This document shows, piece after piece, positions 1-7,976 of a stretch of DNA of 64,000 nt; positions within the stretch are counted from its first letter, which is position 1, and each line of letters starts with the position of its first letter. The stretch is taken from NCBI RefSeq assembly GCF_032583975.1, contig NZ_JAWHTF010000010.1; one strand, 5' to 3'. The DNA is from Gilvirhabdus luticola (lineage in GTDB: Bacteria; Bacteroidota; Bacteroidia; Flavobacteriales; Flavobacteriaceae). Made by a program: the position numbers and the translations under genes. The notes beneath the pieces are model-generated. The model searched no databases. It had not been told where the DNA came from and saw only the letters and a list, made by a program, of their open reading frames with translations.

Positions 1-897
1 CCTGATGCTGAAACATTAACTGCATCTGATAACTGTGGTAATGCTAATGTGACATTCAATGAAGTAAGAACTGATGGATCTTGTCCTTCTAGCTATGTAC
101 TAGCAAGAACCTGGACAGCTACTGATGAATGTAATAACACAACTGTACATACTCAAAATGTTACCGTTCAGGATACAACTGCTCCTACATTTGTTGAAGC
201 GTTGCCTGCTGATATAACTGTTGAATGTGATGTTGTACCTGATGCTGAAACATTAACTGCATCTGATAACTGTGGTAATGCTAATGTGACATTCAATGAA
301 GTAAGAACTGATGGATCTTGTCCTTCTAGCTATGTACTAGCAAGAACCTGGACAGCTACTGATGAATGTAATAACACAACTGTACATACTCAAAATGTTA
401 CCGTTCAGGATACAACTGCTCCTACATTTGTTGAAGCGTTGCCTGCTGATATAACTGTTGAATGTGATATTGTACCTGATGCTGAAACATTAACTGCATC
501 TGATAACTGTGGTAATGCTAATGTGACATTCAATGAAGTTAGAACTGATGGATCTTGTCCTTCTAGCTATGTACTAGCAAGAACCTGGACAGCTACTGAT
601 GAATGTAATAACACAACTGTACATACTCAAAATGTTACCGTTCAGGATACAACTGCTCCTACATTTGTTGAAGCGTTGCCTGCTGATATAACTGTTGAAT
701 GTGATATTGTACCTGATGCTGAAACATTAACTGCATCTGATAACTGTGGTAATGCTAATGTGACATTCAATGAAGTTAGAACTGATGGATCTTGTCCTTC
801 TAGCTATGTACTAGCAAGAACCTGGACAGCTACTGATGAATGTAATAATACAACTGTACATACTCAAAATCTTACCGTTCAGGATACAACTGCTCCT
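1..897 (+). repeat. 237-bp in-frame tandem repeats in adhesin
   Basis: Unit starts fall at 1, 238, 475 and 712, exactly 237 bp apart (79 codons). The fourth unit breaks off near 897, where the protein turns into a diverged repeat. The units differ at only a handful of bases, for example gaagta versus gaagtt, gatgtt versus gatatt, and aataac versus aataat. Synonymous positions are almost all identical, which points to recent duplication or gene conversion rather than old divergence. More units probably lie to the left of the window. Confidence 0.95.
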
Positions 898-1689
898 GAA
901 TTAATAACATCTTTACAAACAGAGCTAAATGTAAGTTGTGCTGATATTCCAGAACCACCAACTCCAGGATTTGCAGACAACTGTTCTGAAAATGTTACTG
1001 TAGTCTTTAATGAAATAAGCACTTTTGATGGAACAGAGAACGATTATGAGATTATTAGAGAATGGTCTGTAACAGATGAGTGTGGCAATACATCTGTATT
1101 TACACAAACCTTATTTGTAACCATGGATGCCATAGTGACTCAAGTAAGTGATAGTAGATGTATTGATGATGGTGTTATTGATCTAACAGCTTATGTAAGT
1201 GGTGATACAGATTCAGGCGAATGGACCGTAGTTTCTGGAGATGCAACTGTAAGTAGCGATGGCATGTTCGATCCTGCAAATGGAGAATTAGGAGATTACA
1301 TATTTAGCTATTCTGTAATTGAGAATGCATGTATAAGTACTACAGAGATTACTATGAATATAAATGACGAATGTGTTGTATTACCTTGTGGACAAGAAGA
1401 TGTTGTCATTTCTAAAGCAGTAACACCGAATGGTGATCAATGGAATGAATATTTTGAAATCACAGGAATAGAATTATGTGGATTTGAAATTGATATAAAA
1501 ATATTCAATCGTTGGGGCGCTTTAATTTATGAATCTCACAATTACCAAAATGATTGGAATGGAACTGCTCACAGTTCGTCATTCGGTAATGCAGATAAAG
1601 TCCCAGCTGGTACATATTATTATATTGTTAATTTAAAAAATAGTGGACTGAATCCATTTACTGGACCAATCTACCTAGGAACCAAATAA
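1..1689 (+). CDS. Repetitive T9SS-exported adhesin, type B sorting domain (5' partial)
   Basis: The frame is open from base 1, so the gene starts outside the window; a Met at 49 lies inside a repeat and is not a real start. Visible: at least four 79-residue HYR/Ig-like repeats, each with paired Cys (TVEC, DNCG, GSCPSS, DECNN) and the linker TVQDTTAPTF; one diverged repeat (about 898-1120); a spacer domain; and a C-terminal domain from about 1380 with AVTPNGDQWNEYFEI and IFNRWGALIYES. That last domain is the gliding-motility/T9SS type B sorting signal (TIGR04131 type), which targets proteins through the type IX system to the cell surface. The product is probably a very large surface adhesin or cell-surface fibre. 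The next gene is PorP/SprF-like, 11 bp downstream, a known pairing for type B cargo. The substrate or ligand is unknown. Confidence 0.9.
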   Translation, partial: PDAETLTASDNCGNANVTFNEVRTDGSCPSSYVLARTWTATDECNNTTVHTQNVTVQDTTAPTFVEALPADITVECDVVPDAETLTASDNCGNANVTFNEVRTDGSCPSSYVLARTWTATDECNNTTVHTQNVTVQDTTAPTFVEALPADITVECDIVPDAETLTASDNCGNANVTFNEVRTDGSCPSSYVLARTWTATDECNNTTVHTQNVTVQDTTAPTFVEALPADITVECDIVPDAETLTASDNCGNANVTFNEVRTDGSCPSSYVLARTWTATDECNNTTVHTQNLTVQDTTAPELITSLQTELNVSCADIPEPPTPGFADNCSENVTVVFNEISTFDGTENDYEIIREWSVTDECGNTSVFTQTLFVTMDAIVTQVSDSRCIDDGVIDLTAYVSGDTDSGEWTVVSGDATVSSDGMFDPANGELGDYIFSYSVIENACISTTEITMNINDECVVLPCGQEDVVISKAVTPNGDQWNEYFEITGIELCGFEIDIKIFNRWGALIYESHNYQNDWNGTAHSSSFGNADKVPAGTYYYIVNLKNSGLNPFTGPIYLGTK

Positions 1690-1700
1690 AACTTTAACCT

Positions 1701-2621
1701 ATGAAACGTTTTAAACATTATATAGTTGCTTTTGCACTATTAAGTTGTACGGTTGGTATTGCGCAACAATTGCCTCAATTTACGCAGTACATGTACAATA
1801 CCATATCTGTCAACCCAGCCTATGCTGGTAGTAGAGAAGCATTGAGTATAGTTGGTCTACACAGAAGTCAATGGGTTGGCTTTAAAGGTGGTCCAATTAC
1901 GCAAACGCTTTCAATACATACTCCTCTAAGAAATGATAAGATAGGTTTAGGTCTGTCGTTTATTAATGATGAGCTTGGTTATGAAAATTTCTCATATCTA
2001 TATGCAGATTTCTCTTATTCCATACAAACCGGTGCAGATACTAAATTAGCATTTGGATTAAAAGCTGGTTTTACGGGATATAGTCTAGATTCACAATTCC
2101 GCTTTGCAGAAAGTGATGATCCATATATTTATGGTATAGAAGATAGATGGAATCCAAATATTGGTGCTGGTATTTACTGGCATTCAAATAGATGGTATTT
2201 AGGGTTATCGACTCCTAGAATATTAAAAGAGAAAAATAGTGACGATAGTGGATATGAGCCTCTAGAAAGATTAAGTTATTACTTAATTGGTGGTTATGTA
2301 TTTGATTTAAGCAAGAATGTTAAATTTAAGCCTACATTCTTGGTAAAAGCCACAAATGGTGCTCCATTATCTTATGATCTTACAGCTTGTTTCTTGTTTA
2401 ATGAAAAATTCTGGTTAGGTGGATCATATAGAATTAACCAATCTACAGGAGCACTTGGAGGATTTGTTGATTTTCAAATCTCTCGTCAATTAAGATTGGG
2501 ATATGCTTATGAGCATTCTATATCAGATATTTCAGATTATACCAATGGAACCCATGAAGTTCTTTTGATCTATGAGTTTAAATTCCTTAAATCAAAACTA
2601 AAATCACCTCGATATTTCTAA
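1701..2621 (+). CDS. PorP/SprF family type IX secretion membrane protein
   Basis: 306 residues. An N-terminal signal peptide (residues 1-21, ending VGIAQ) is followed by QLPQFTQYMYNTISVNPAYAGSR-type sequence and HRSQWVGF, the hallmark opening of the PorP/SprF outer-membrane barrel family. Family members help secrete or anchor T9SS cargo with type B C-terminal domains; SprF is needed for SprB adhesin export in Flavobacterium. This gene lies 11 bp after a type B cargo gene and 15 bp before an OmpA-family gene, so the three are very likely one operon and this protein probably serves that cargo specifically. Genomes of this group carry many paralogues, so no symbol is given. Confidence 0.92.
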   Translation: MKRFKHYIVAFALLSCTVGIAQQLPQFTQYMYNTISVNPAYAGSREALSIVGLHRSQWVGFKGGPITQTLSIHTPLRNDKIGLGLSFINDELGYENFSYLYADFSYSIQTGADTKLAFGLKAGFTGYSLDSQFRFAESDDPYIYGIEDRWNPNIGAGIYWHSNRWYLGLSTPRILKEKNSDDSGYEPLERLSYYLIGGYVFDLSKNVKFKPTFLVKATNGAPLSYDLTACFLFNEKFWLGGSYRINQSTGALGGFVDFQISRQLRLGYAYEHSISDISDYTNGTHEVLLIYEFKFLKSKLKSPRYF

Positions 2622-2636
2622 TTAAAACCGTTACTC

Positions 2637-4568
2637 ATGAAATTAAAAAATTACATATTAGTTTGTATCTTATTGACGGTGAATTTTACAGTATTTGCCC
2701 AATATGGAAAGCAAAAAAAAGCAGACACGCTATTTAATAAATTTTCTTTTGTAAAAGCTTCTGAAGTTTACAAAGAACTTATAGAAAATAATTATAACGC
2801 AGACTACGCTACTCGAAGACTGGCAGATTGTTATGCTTATTTAAGAGATCCTAAAAATGCAGTTAAGTATTATAAAAAAGCTGTAGAACAGGAAAATGTT
2901 CCAATTGAATATTACTATAATTATGCCCAAGCATTACGAGGTGTTGAAGATTACAAAGAATCTCGTGAATGGGTAAGAAGATTTAAAGATTCTGGAGGCG
3001 TCATACCTACAAATAAATTCTCTAAAGATGGGGATTTCATTTCAAGTATTTTTAGTGCTAAACAACAATACTTTTTATCAAAAGTAGATTTCAATTCAGA
3101 ATTTAGTGACTTTGGAGCTTACGAAAAAGACAATAAAGTATACTTTACTTCTTCAAGAGACGAAGGTGTTTCAATAAAACGTCTTTACGGATGGAATGAA
3201 CAACCTTTCCTTGATGTATATGTTTTTGACAAAACAGTAAAAGAAGCTAATGGTGAAGAAGACGTTACTTTCAAGGATAAAATAAAAGGAGATGTTAATT
3301 CTATTTATCATGATGGTCCATTGGTAATCACCAATGATGGTAAAACCATGTATTTTTCTAGAAATAATTTTAACAATAATGTTGAAGGAAAAGATGGTAA
3401 AGGTATTACCAATCTTAAAATCTATAAAGCCACTTTTGCTGATAGTACTTGGATAGATGTGGAAGAGCTTCCTTTTAATAGTGATGATTTTTCTACAGGA
3501 CATCCTGCATTAAATAGTGATGGAAACAAATTATATTTTGCATCAGACAGACCTGAAGGTTTTGGAGGTTCAGATATTTACTATGTAGATATAAATGCTG
3601 ATGGTTCTTTTGGCGAACCACAAAATCTTGGTGATGTAGTTAATACCAAAGGCAATGAAGTTTTTCCTAACCTAAATAATGAAGAATCTCTTTTCTTTTC
3701 TTCCGATGGTCATTTAGGTTTAGGTCTACTGGATGTATTTGGATCAATCAAAGATGCTGATGGTAATATTGTTGATGTTATTAATCTTGGAGTTCCGATC
3801 AACTCAAGTAAAGACGATTTTTCATTCTTTATGAAAGAAGATGGACTAACAGGATATTTTGCGTCTAACAGAGCAGGTGGTGTTGGTGATGATGATGTTT
3901 ATGCATTTAACCGAGTACCTTTATTAAATGTTGAAGGTGTTGTTAGTGATGTTATAAACAATAAGCCTATTCCTAATGCTATTATCACTTTATATGATGG
4001 TGATGACAAACAGATTGCATACATGGAAACTGACGAAAATGGTTACTATGAAATCAATATAGATCGAGATTCTGATTATAAAATAGTTGGAAGTCAGAAA
4101 AAATACCATGACGATTCCAAGGTATTTACATCCAAAAATATTGAAACCAGTGTAACTACAATTACTGCAGATTTGGTTTTAAGCCCAGTTGAAGATGTTG
4201 TTACTTTGGCCGATTTAGGAATCATATATTTTGACTTCGACAAACACAATATTCGTCCTGACGCAGCATTAGAGTTGGATAAGATTGTTAAGCTGATGAA
4301 CGAAGATTATCCAGGAATGGTGATTCGTATTGAATCTCATACAGATTCTAGAGGTACATTAACATATAATGACAAACTATCAATAGATAGAGCGAATTCT
4401 ACCTACGAATATTTAATTTCTCAAGGCGTTGATCCAGCTAGAATTACGGCTCATGAAGGATTTGGTGAACGCAGATTGACCAATGGATGTGATGGCAGTG
4501 TAAACTGTGAAGAGAACAAACACCAATTAAACAGACGTACCGAATTTATAATTATTCAAATGCAATAA
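2637..4568 (+). CDS. OmpA family protein with TPR, PD40 and carboxypeptidase-like domains (PorE-like)
   Basis: 643 residues. Order of parts: signal peptide (1-21, ending VFAQ); a TPR-like helical region up to about residue 130 (RRLADCYAYLRDPKNAVKYYKKA); WD40-like PD40 beta-propeller repeats (YFTSSRDEG, LYFASDRPEGFGGSDIYY, LFFSSDG, GYFASNRAGG); a carboxypeptidase regulatory-like beta-sandwich near 430-510; and a C-terminal OmpA peptidoglycan-binding domain (IYFDFDKHNIRPDA, IESHTDSRGTLTYND, FGERRLTN). This architecture matches the T9SS-associated PorE-type proteins that tie outer-membrane assemblies to peptidoglycan. It is the last gene of the adhesin-PorP/SprF-OmpA operon and is followed directly by a terminator. 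The link to that one adhesin is inferred from position. Confidence 0.9.
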   Translation: MKLKNYILVCILLTVNFTVFAQYGKQKKADTLFNKFSFVKASEVYKELIENNYNADYATRRLADCYAYLRDPKNAVKYYKKAVEQENVPIEYYYNYAQALRGVEDYKESREWVRRFKDSGGVIPTNKFSKDGDFISSIFSAKQQYFLSKVDFNSEFSDFGAYEKDNKVYFTSSRDEGVSIKRLYGWNEQPFLDVYVFDKTVKEANGEEDVTFKDKIKGDVNSIYHDGPLVITNDGKTMYFSRNNFNNNVEGKDGKGITNLKIYKATFADSTWIDVEELPFNSDDFSTGHPALNSDGNKLYFASDRPEGFGGSDIYYVDINADGSFGEPQNLGDVVNTKGNEVFPNLNNEESLFFSSDGHLGLGLLDVFGSIKDADGNIVDVINLGVPINSSKDDFSFFMKEDGLTGYFASNRAGGVGDDDVYAFNRVPLLNVEGVVSDVINNKPIPNAIITLYDGDDKQIAYMETDENGYYEINIDRDSDYKIVGSQKKYHDDSKVFTSKNIETSVTTITADLVLSPVEDVVTLADLGIIYFDFDKHNIRPDAALELDKIVKLMNEDYPGMVIRIESHTDSRGTLTYNDKLSIDRANSTYEYLISQGVDPARITAHEGFGERRLTNGCDGSVNCEENKHQLNRRTEFIIIQMQ

Positions 4569-4593
4569 TTAAAAATAGATTGTGCTATTAAAT

Positions 4594-4622
4594 AAAAAAG
4601 CCGCTAAATAAGCGGCTTTTTT
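4594..4622 (+). terminator. Rho-independent terminator after the adhesin operon
   Basis: A 12-bp perfect stem (4594-4605 with 4611-4622) with GC-rich core GCCGCT/AGCGGC, a 5-base AAATA loop and a T6 run. It lies 25 bp after the OmpA-family stop codon. The A-run on the 5' side means it could also act on the other strand, but there is no minus-strand gene ending just to its right. Confidence 0.9.
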
Positions 4623-4791
4623 ATTTAGTATAAGCATTAGTGCATAATAACTTAAAAAGTTCTTTATTATCCTTTAAAAAGCTTTAGAAACGAATTGTAT
4701 TCTAAATTTACAATTGATTTATGGTTAAACAAGAAGTTAAAGTAATGCTGATGGAGTTATATTAAATTGACAGAGTTCACATTTAAGGATC

Positions 4792-4825
4792 AAAAAAAAG
4801 CCACTTTAAAAAAGTGGCTGTTTTA
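4792..4825 (-). terminator. Terminator of the CAP lipoprotein gene
   Basis: Stem 4799-4807 pairs with 4811-4819 (AGCCACTTT/AAAGTGGCT). Read on the minus strand the stem is followed by eight T. It lies about 100 bp downstream of the CAP gene stop. The rest of the 4569-4926 gap is AT-rich with no ORF or other structure I could support; about 4831-4926 would be the 3' UTR of the CAP transcript. Confidence 0.75.
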
Positions 4826-4926
4826 CCCAAAATTAAATTTAAATAACATTACTGCTATTGCATAAAGTATTCTTTATCTATAAAAATACTCTATATCGTT
4901 TAAAGTTTTAATCATATAAAACTTAA

Positions 4927-5424
4927 TTATTTTTTTATGAAAATGTTAGTATAATACCATTTTCCATCGGCATTCTTTTCAGCTGAAATATCAAAATCTG
5001 AAAAATTACCTTCAATATTCTGTTTATGTCCTTCACTATTTAACCAAGCATTTACAACAGACTGGGCCGAAGTAAAACCATAGGCTACATTTTCAGATAC
5101 GGCTTTAGCACCTGTATTTGCAGTCAAAAAGGATTTTCTCTCATAAAAGTTGTCATGAGACACTTGGTTTTGCTCTATCATGTAATCTGTATGATTATAA
5201 GCCTGTGATTTAATAATATCCATATTTTTAAGTGGATTTAAACCAACACTTAATCTATGGTCATTAATAAGTTCTAAAATTTCAATTTCAATAGTTTTTG
5301 GCGCTGGTACAATCAAGTCTTTTGACGCAAGCTTTTCAACATTTTCATCAACATTATCTGTTGAACAAGAGTAGGTTAAAAAAGCTAATAATACCAATGT
5401 AGGTAGTTTGGTTAATAACTTCAT
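4927..5424 (-). CDS. CAP (SCP/PR1-like) domain lipoprotein
   Basis: 165 residues. A lipoprotein signal ends in LTYSC, making Cys20 the likely lipidated residue, so the product should be anchored in the cell envelope. The rest is a compact CAP domain: ILELINDHRLSVGL helix, His78 (YNHTDY), His90 (VSHDNF), Glu111 (VSENVA) and His133 (SEGHKQNI), the expected pocket residues of the family. Bacterial CAP proteins are exported proteins of mostly unknown biochemical role. The gene is transcribed alone: 166 bp separates it from pdxH upstream, holding an unusual repeat cluster, and it has its own terminator. Confidence 0.9.
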   Translation of the reverse strand: MKLLTKLPTLVLLAFLTYSCSTDNVDENVEKLASKDLIVPAPKTIEIEILELINDHRLSVGLNPLKNMDIIKSQAYNHTDYMIEQNQVSHDNFYERKSFLTANTGAKAVSENVAYGFTSAQSVVNAWLNSEGHKQNIEGNFSDFDISAEKNADGKWYYTNIFIKK

Positions 5425-5496
5425 GGTTAAGTAAATTTAGATTTGGACTTGTAAATTTAGTAGACCAACCTGAAGTAAATGTTAATGAAATGTTAA

Positions 5497-5549
5497 AATC
5501 GATGAAAAACGTGTCGTTCATCGAAATTAATTACTTCTAATCGATGAAC
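5497..5549. promoter_or_regulatory. Repeat cluster (TTCATCGA motif) upstream of CAP gene
   Basis: A perfect 9-bp inverted repeat, GTTCATCGA (5516-5524) and TCGATGAAC (5541-5549), with a 16-bp spacer. A third, related copy, AATCGATGAA, starts at 5498 and reads in the same direction as the 5541 copy. The cluster lies about 75-125 bp before the CAP start codon, where an activator or repressor site would be expected. LytTR-type regulators bind paired short repeats of this general kind, but that assignment is a guess. Confidence 0.4.
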
Positions 5550-5590
5550 AGCATATCAGGAGTTAAAATATGTGTATTTCGTCTGATTTT

Positions 5591-6238
5591 TTATGGAGAT
5601 AATCGATGTATAGCCCAGCTATAATCTTTTTTTAAAGAATACCTAATTCTATCATGAAGTCTATTGGGTCTTCCTTGCCAAAACTCTAACTCAAATGGTT
5701 TAACAATATAGCCGCCCCAATAGTTAGGTCTAGAAATTTCCTTTCCTTCATACTCTTTTTCAAGTTCTTTAAGCTTATTATCAAGCACATCTCTGTTTTC
5801 TACAATTTCACTTTGGTGAGAAACAAGTGCTCCCAATTGACTACCTCTTGGTCGAGATTCAAAATAACCATCACTTAAATTTTCGGAGATTTTTTCCGCT
5901 TTCCCTTTAATTATTATTTGTTGTTCTGCTCCTGACCAAAAAAAAGACAAACACACATTTGGGTTAGCGTTGATGGCATTACCTTTTTCACTATTATAAT
6001 TAGTATAAAAAATAAAACCTTCGTAGGTGAATTTTTTAAGTAGCACTACTCTACTCTTTGGAATTCCATCCAAACCAATGGTTGATAACGTCATGGCATT
6101 GGTTTCATTTTCTGGAAAAAACTTATCCACTTTAAAAAACCATTTTTGAAATAATTCCATTGGGTTTTCTGGGACGTTTTCTAAAAGAAGTTCATCCTTT
6201 TCATAAGACTTTCTGTAATTGCTTAAATCTTTTTCCAT
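5591..6238 (-). CDS. pdxH: Pyridoxamine 5'-phosphate oxidase
   Basis: FMN-dependent oxidation of pyridoxine/pyridoxamine 5'-phosphate to pyridoxal 5'-phosphate. The protein opens with LSNYRKSYEKDELLLENVPENPMELFQKWF and carries the family signatures GIPKSRVVLLKKF, FYTNYNSEKGNAI, FFWSGAEQQIIIKG and the C-terminal WQGRPNRLHDRIRY. I chose the ATG at 6238 (MEKDLSNYRK, 215 residues, normal for the family) over a TTG two codons upstream. It is the last gene of a tightly spaced minus-strand run from pyrR; rnz ends 25 bp upstream. No terminator is evident after its stop codon. Confidence 0.95.
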   Translation of the reverse strand: MEKDLSNYRKSYEKDELLLENVPENPMELFQKWFFKVDKFFPENETNAMTLSTIGLDGIPKSRVVLLKKFTYEGFIFYTNYNSEKGNAINANPNVCLSFFWSGAEQQIIIKGKAEKISENLSDGYFESRPRGSQLGALVSHQSEIVENRDVLDNKLKELEKEYEGKEISRPNYWGGYIVKPFELEFWQGRPNRLHDRIRYSLKKDYSWAIHRLSP

Positions 6239-6263
6239 TGCCAATGCAATTTACAAGAAAAAA

Positions 6264-7169
6264 CTAAAGTTTAAATGTTTTACCGTCTTTTGCTAGTTCA
6301 ACATTGTTGAAGATTTCTTTCGCTTCAATTTTAAAATCTTCAATATTATCATAACGTGTAGAATAATGCCCTAAAATTAACTTACCAGCATTGGCCTGTT
6401 TGGCAATTAGTGCAGCTTGTTTAGCAGTACTATGTTTGGTTGGGTCTGCATACTTTTTATGCTTTTCAAGAAAAGTAGATTCATGATACAAAACATCTAC
6501 TTCTCTTATTAATGCAACAATTTCTTCATTAAATACAGTATCACTACAAAATGCATAGCTTTTAGGCTTTTTAGGTTTTAAAGTAATTGTTTCATTTTTA
6601 ATTATTTCTCCATCTTCATTTTCTACATCAAATCCTTGTTTTAGTTTCCTGTAGTATGCAATATTAATATTGGCTTGTTCAACTGCTTCTATATCTAATT
6701 TTCTATCCCCTTCTTTTTCTTTAAATAAAAATCCGTTGGTATAGACGCGATGTTTCAAAGGAATTGTATAAACTTGTACTTTATCATCTTCAAAAATGAG
6801 TTCTGACGCTTTAGAACTCAATTCATGAAAAATAAGCTTATAATTAGTCCATGAATCTGCTAATTTCATTTGTAATGTGATGACTTCTTTTAGTCCTTTA
6901 GGTGCGTAAATATGTAAGTCTGCTTCTCTAGTTAATAACCTAAATGTTGAAATTAGACCAACCAAACCAAAATAATGATCGCCATGAAGATGAGAAATAA
7001 AAATATGTTTAATTCTGGAAAACTTTATCTTATTACGTCTTAACTCTACCTGTGTTCCTTCTCCGCAATCAATAAGAAACATATGGTTTTTAATTTCTAA
7101 AACCTGCGAAGTAGGGTTTGTATTGGTTCTTGGAGTTGCACTGTAGCAGCCTAAAATTGTTAAATTCAT
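6264..7169 (-). CDS. rnz: Ribonuclease Z (tRNase Z)
   Basis: 301 residues, the short-form length. The metallo-beta-lactamase zinc motif is intact: His60-x-His62-x-Asp64-His65 in SHLHGDHYFGL. Further ligands appear in FCSDTVF, LYHESTFLEKH and LGHYSTRY, and GCYSATPRTNTNPTS is the usual start. The enzyme cleaves tRNA precursors on the 3' side of the discriminator base. Its start codon overlaps the stop of the DUF3291 gene by 4 bp (ATGA), so the two are translationally coupled. Confidence 0.96.
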   Translation of the reverse strand: MNLTILGCYSATPRTNTNPTSQVLEIKNHMFLIDCGEGTQVELRRNKIKFSRIKHIFISHLHGDHYFGLVGLISTFRLLTREADLHIYAPKGLKEVITLQMKLADSWTNYKLIFHELSSKASELIFEDDKVQVYTIPLKHRVYTNGFLFKEKEGDRKLDIEAVEQANINIAYYRKLKQGFDVENEDGEIIKNETITLKPKKPKSYAFCSDTVFNEEIVALIREVDVLYHESTFLEKHKKYADPTKHSTAKQAALIAKQANAGKLILGHYSTRYDNIEDFKIEAKEIFNNVELAKDGKTFKL

Positions 7170-7639
7170 GAAGCATTTTTTTTATAATCTAAAAAATCAC
7201 TCACTGTAAACTTGCTTTTAAATGTAAAAGCAAAAGGTGTTTCTCCAAATTTATTAATATAATTTAATCTTTCTTTTGCTTCTACTGGTGATGGTATATA
7301 CCCAACCGGAACAAACCAGAATGCCATGTGTAACATTTTAATTTTACTAAACCAATCTTTACGACGCTTAAATACTTCTATGTGATTTGAATTATAGGTG
7401 AAATTGAATAGCGATTCTAAATCTTTCCATACTGACATATTAATTATTAAGGAGGTATCTTCAAAAACTTTAATAGCAGTTGCATTATCCTCTTCTCCTT
7501 TTAACCTCCAAATAAAGCCGCTACTTTGATCAGCGAGTTCATTTATCCTGTCTAAATTATTAACAAAACCTTCTATTATTGGGTCATCCAATGGTGCCAG
7601 CATTTTAGCAATGTTTACTTGTGCTAAATGGTAATTCAT
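7166..7639 (-). CDS. DUF3291 domain protein
   Basis: 157 residues, no signal peptide or membrane segment. It opens with YHLAQVNIAKMLAPLDDPIIEGF and contains FIWRLKG, NMSVWKDLESL, HIEVFKRRKDWF and MLHMAFWFVPVGYIPSPVEAK, the conserved pattern of DUF3291, which looks like a ferredoxin-like dimeric alpha-beta barrel fold of the monooxygenase type. Function unknown. It overlaps rnz by 4 bp and follows the STAS-like gene by 1 bp, so it is embedded in the pyrR-pyrB-rnz-pdxH run. Confidence 0.88.
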   Translation of the reverse strand: MNYHLAQVNIAKMLAPLDDPIIEGFVNNLDRINELADQSSGFIWRLKGEEDNATAIKVFEDTSLIINMSVWKDLESLFNFTYNSNHIEVFKRRKDWFSKIKMLHMAFWFVPVGYIPSPVEAKERLNYINKFGETPFAFTFKSKFTVSDFLDYKKNAS

Positions 7640-7640
7640 A

Positions 7641-7973
7641 TTAAAATCCTAAATCCCTTTCTATTTCTTCCATTTCAATAATATCATAAGCTTCTTGAAG
7701 CGTAGGAACAATAATAAGTTCATCTGGAATTTTATCTTCTTCAATTTGATCTGTTACAATAACAAATGAATGTTTTGATTTTCTATGTTGATTAGAAATC
7801 TCTAAAAACTCAATAACATCTGAAGTTGACAAAGTTTTTAAACTGGTAAGGTTAACAATAATATTATCATTTTTATATCTTTGATAAATGATCTGAAGTT
7901 TTTTAACAAGTTCAACAATTGATGCTTTCTCTTGAGTTACAAGTGTAATATTATTATTATTATCAATAATCAT
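7641..7973 (-). CDS. Small STAS-like protein
   Basis: 110 residues, soluble. The pattern of short beta strands and helices (IVELVKKLQIIYQRYKNDNIIVNLTSL, TSDVIEFLEISNQHRKSKHSFVIVTD, PTLQEAYDIIEMEE) fits a STAS/anti-sigma-antagonist fold, although I see no convincing phosphorylatable Ser/Thr in a DSS-type motif. The role is unknown. It sits 3 bp after pyrB and 1 bp before the DUF3291 gene. Genes of this family lie next to rnz in related bacteria, so they risk being named ribonuclease Z by neighbourhood; the sequence itself shows no nuclease motif. Confidence 0.7.
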   Translation of the reverse strand: MIIDNNNNITLVTQEKASIVELVKKLQIIYQRYKNDNIIVNLTSLKTLSTSDVIEFLEISNQHRKSKHSFVIVTDQIEEDKIPDELIIVPTLQEAYDIIEMEEIERDLGF

Positions 7974-7976
7974 AAC

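Noticed and set aside
1..897. Repeat array considered as CRISPR
   Set aside because: Units are 237 bp, in frame with the adhesin, with no unique spacers.
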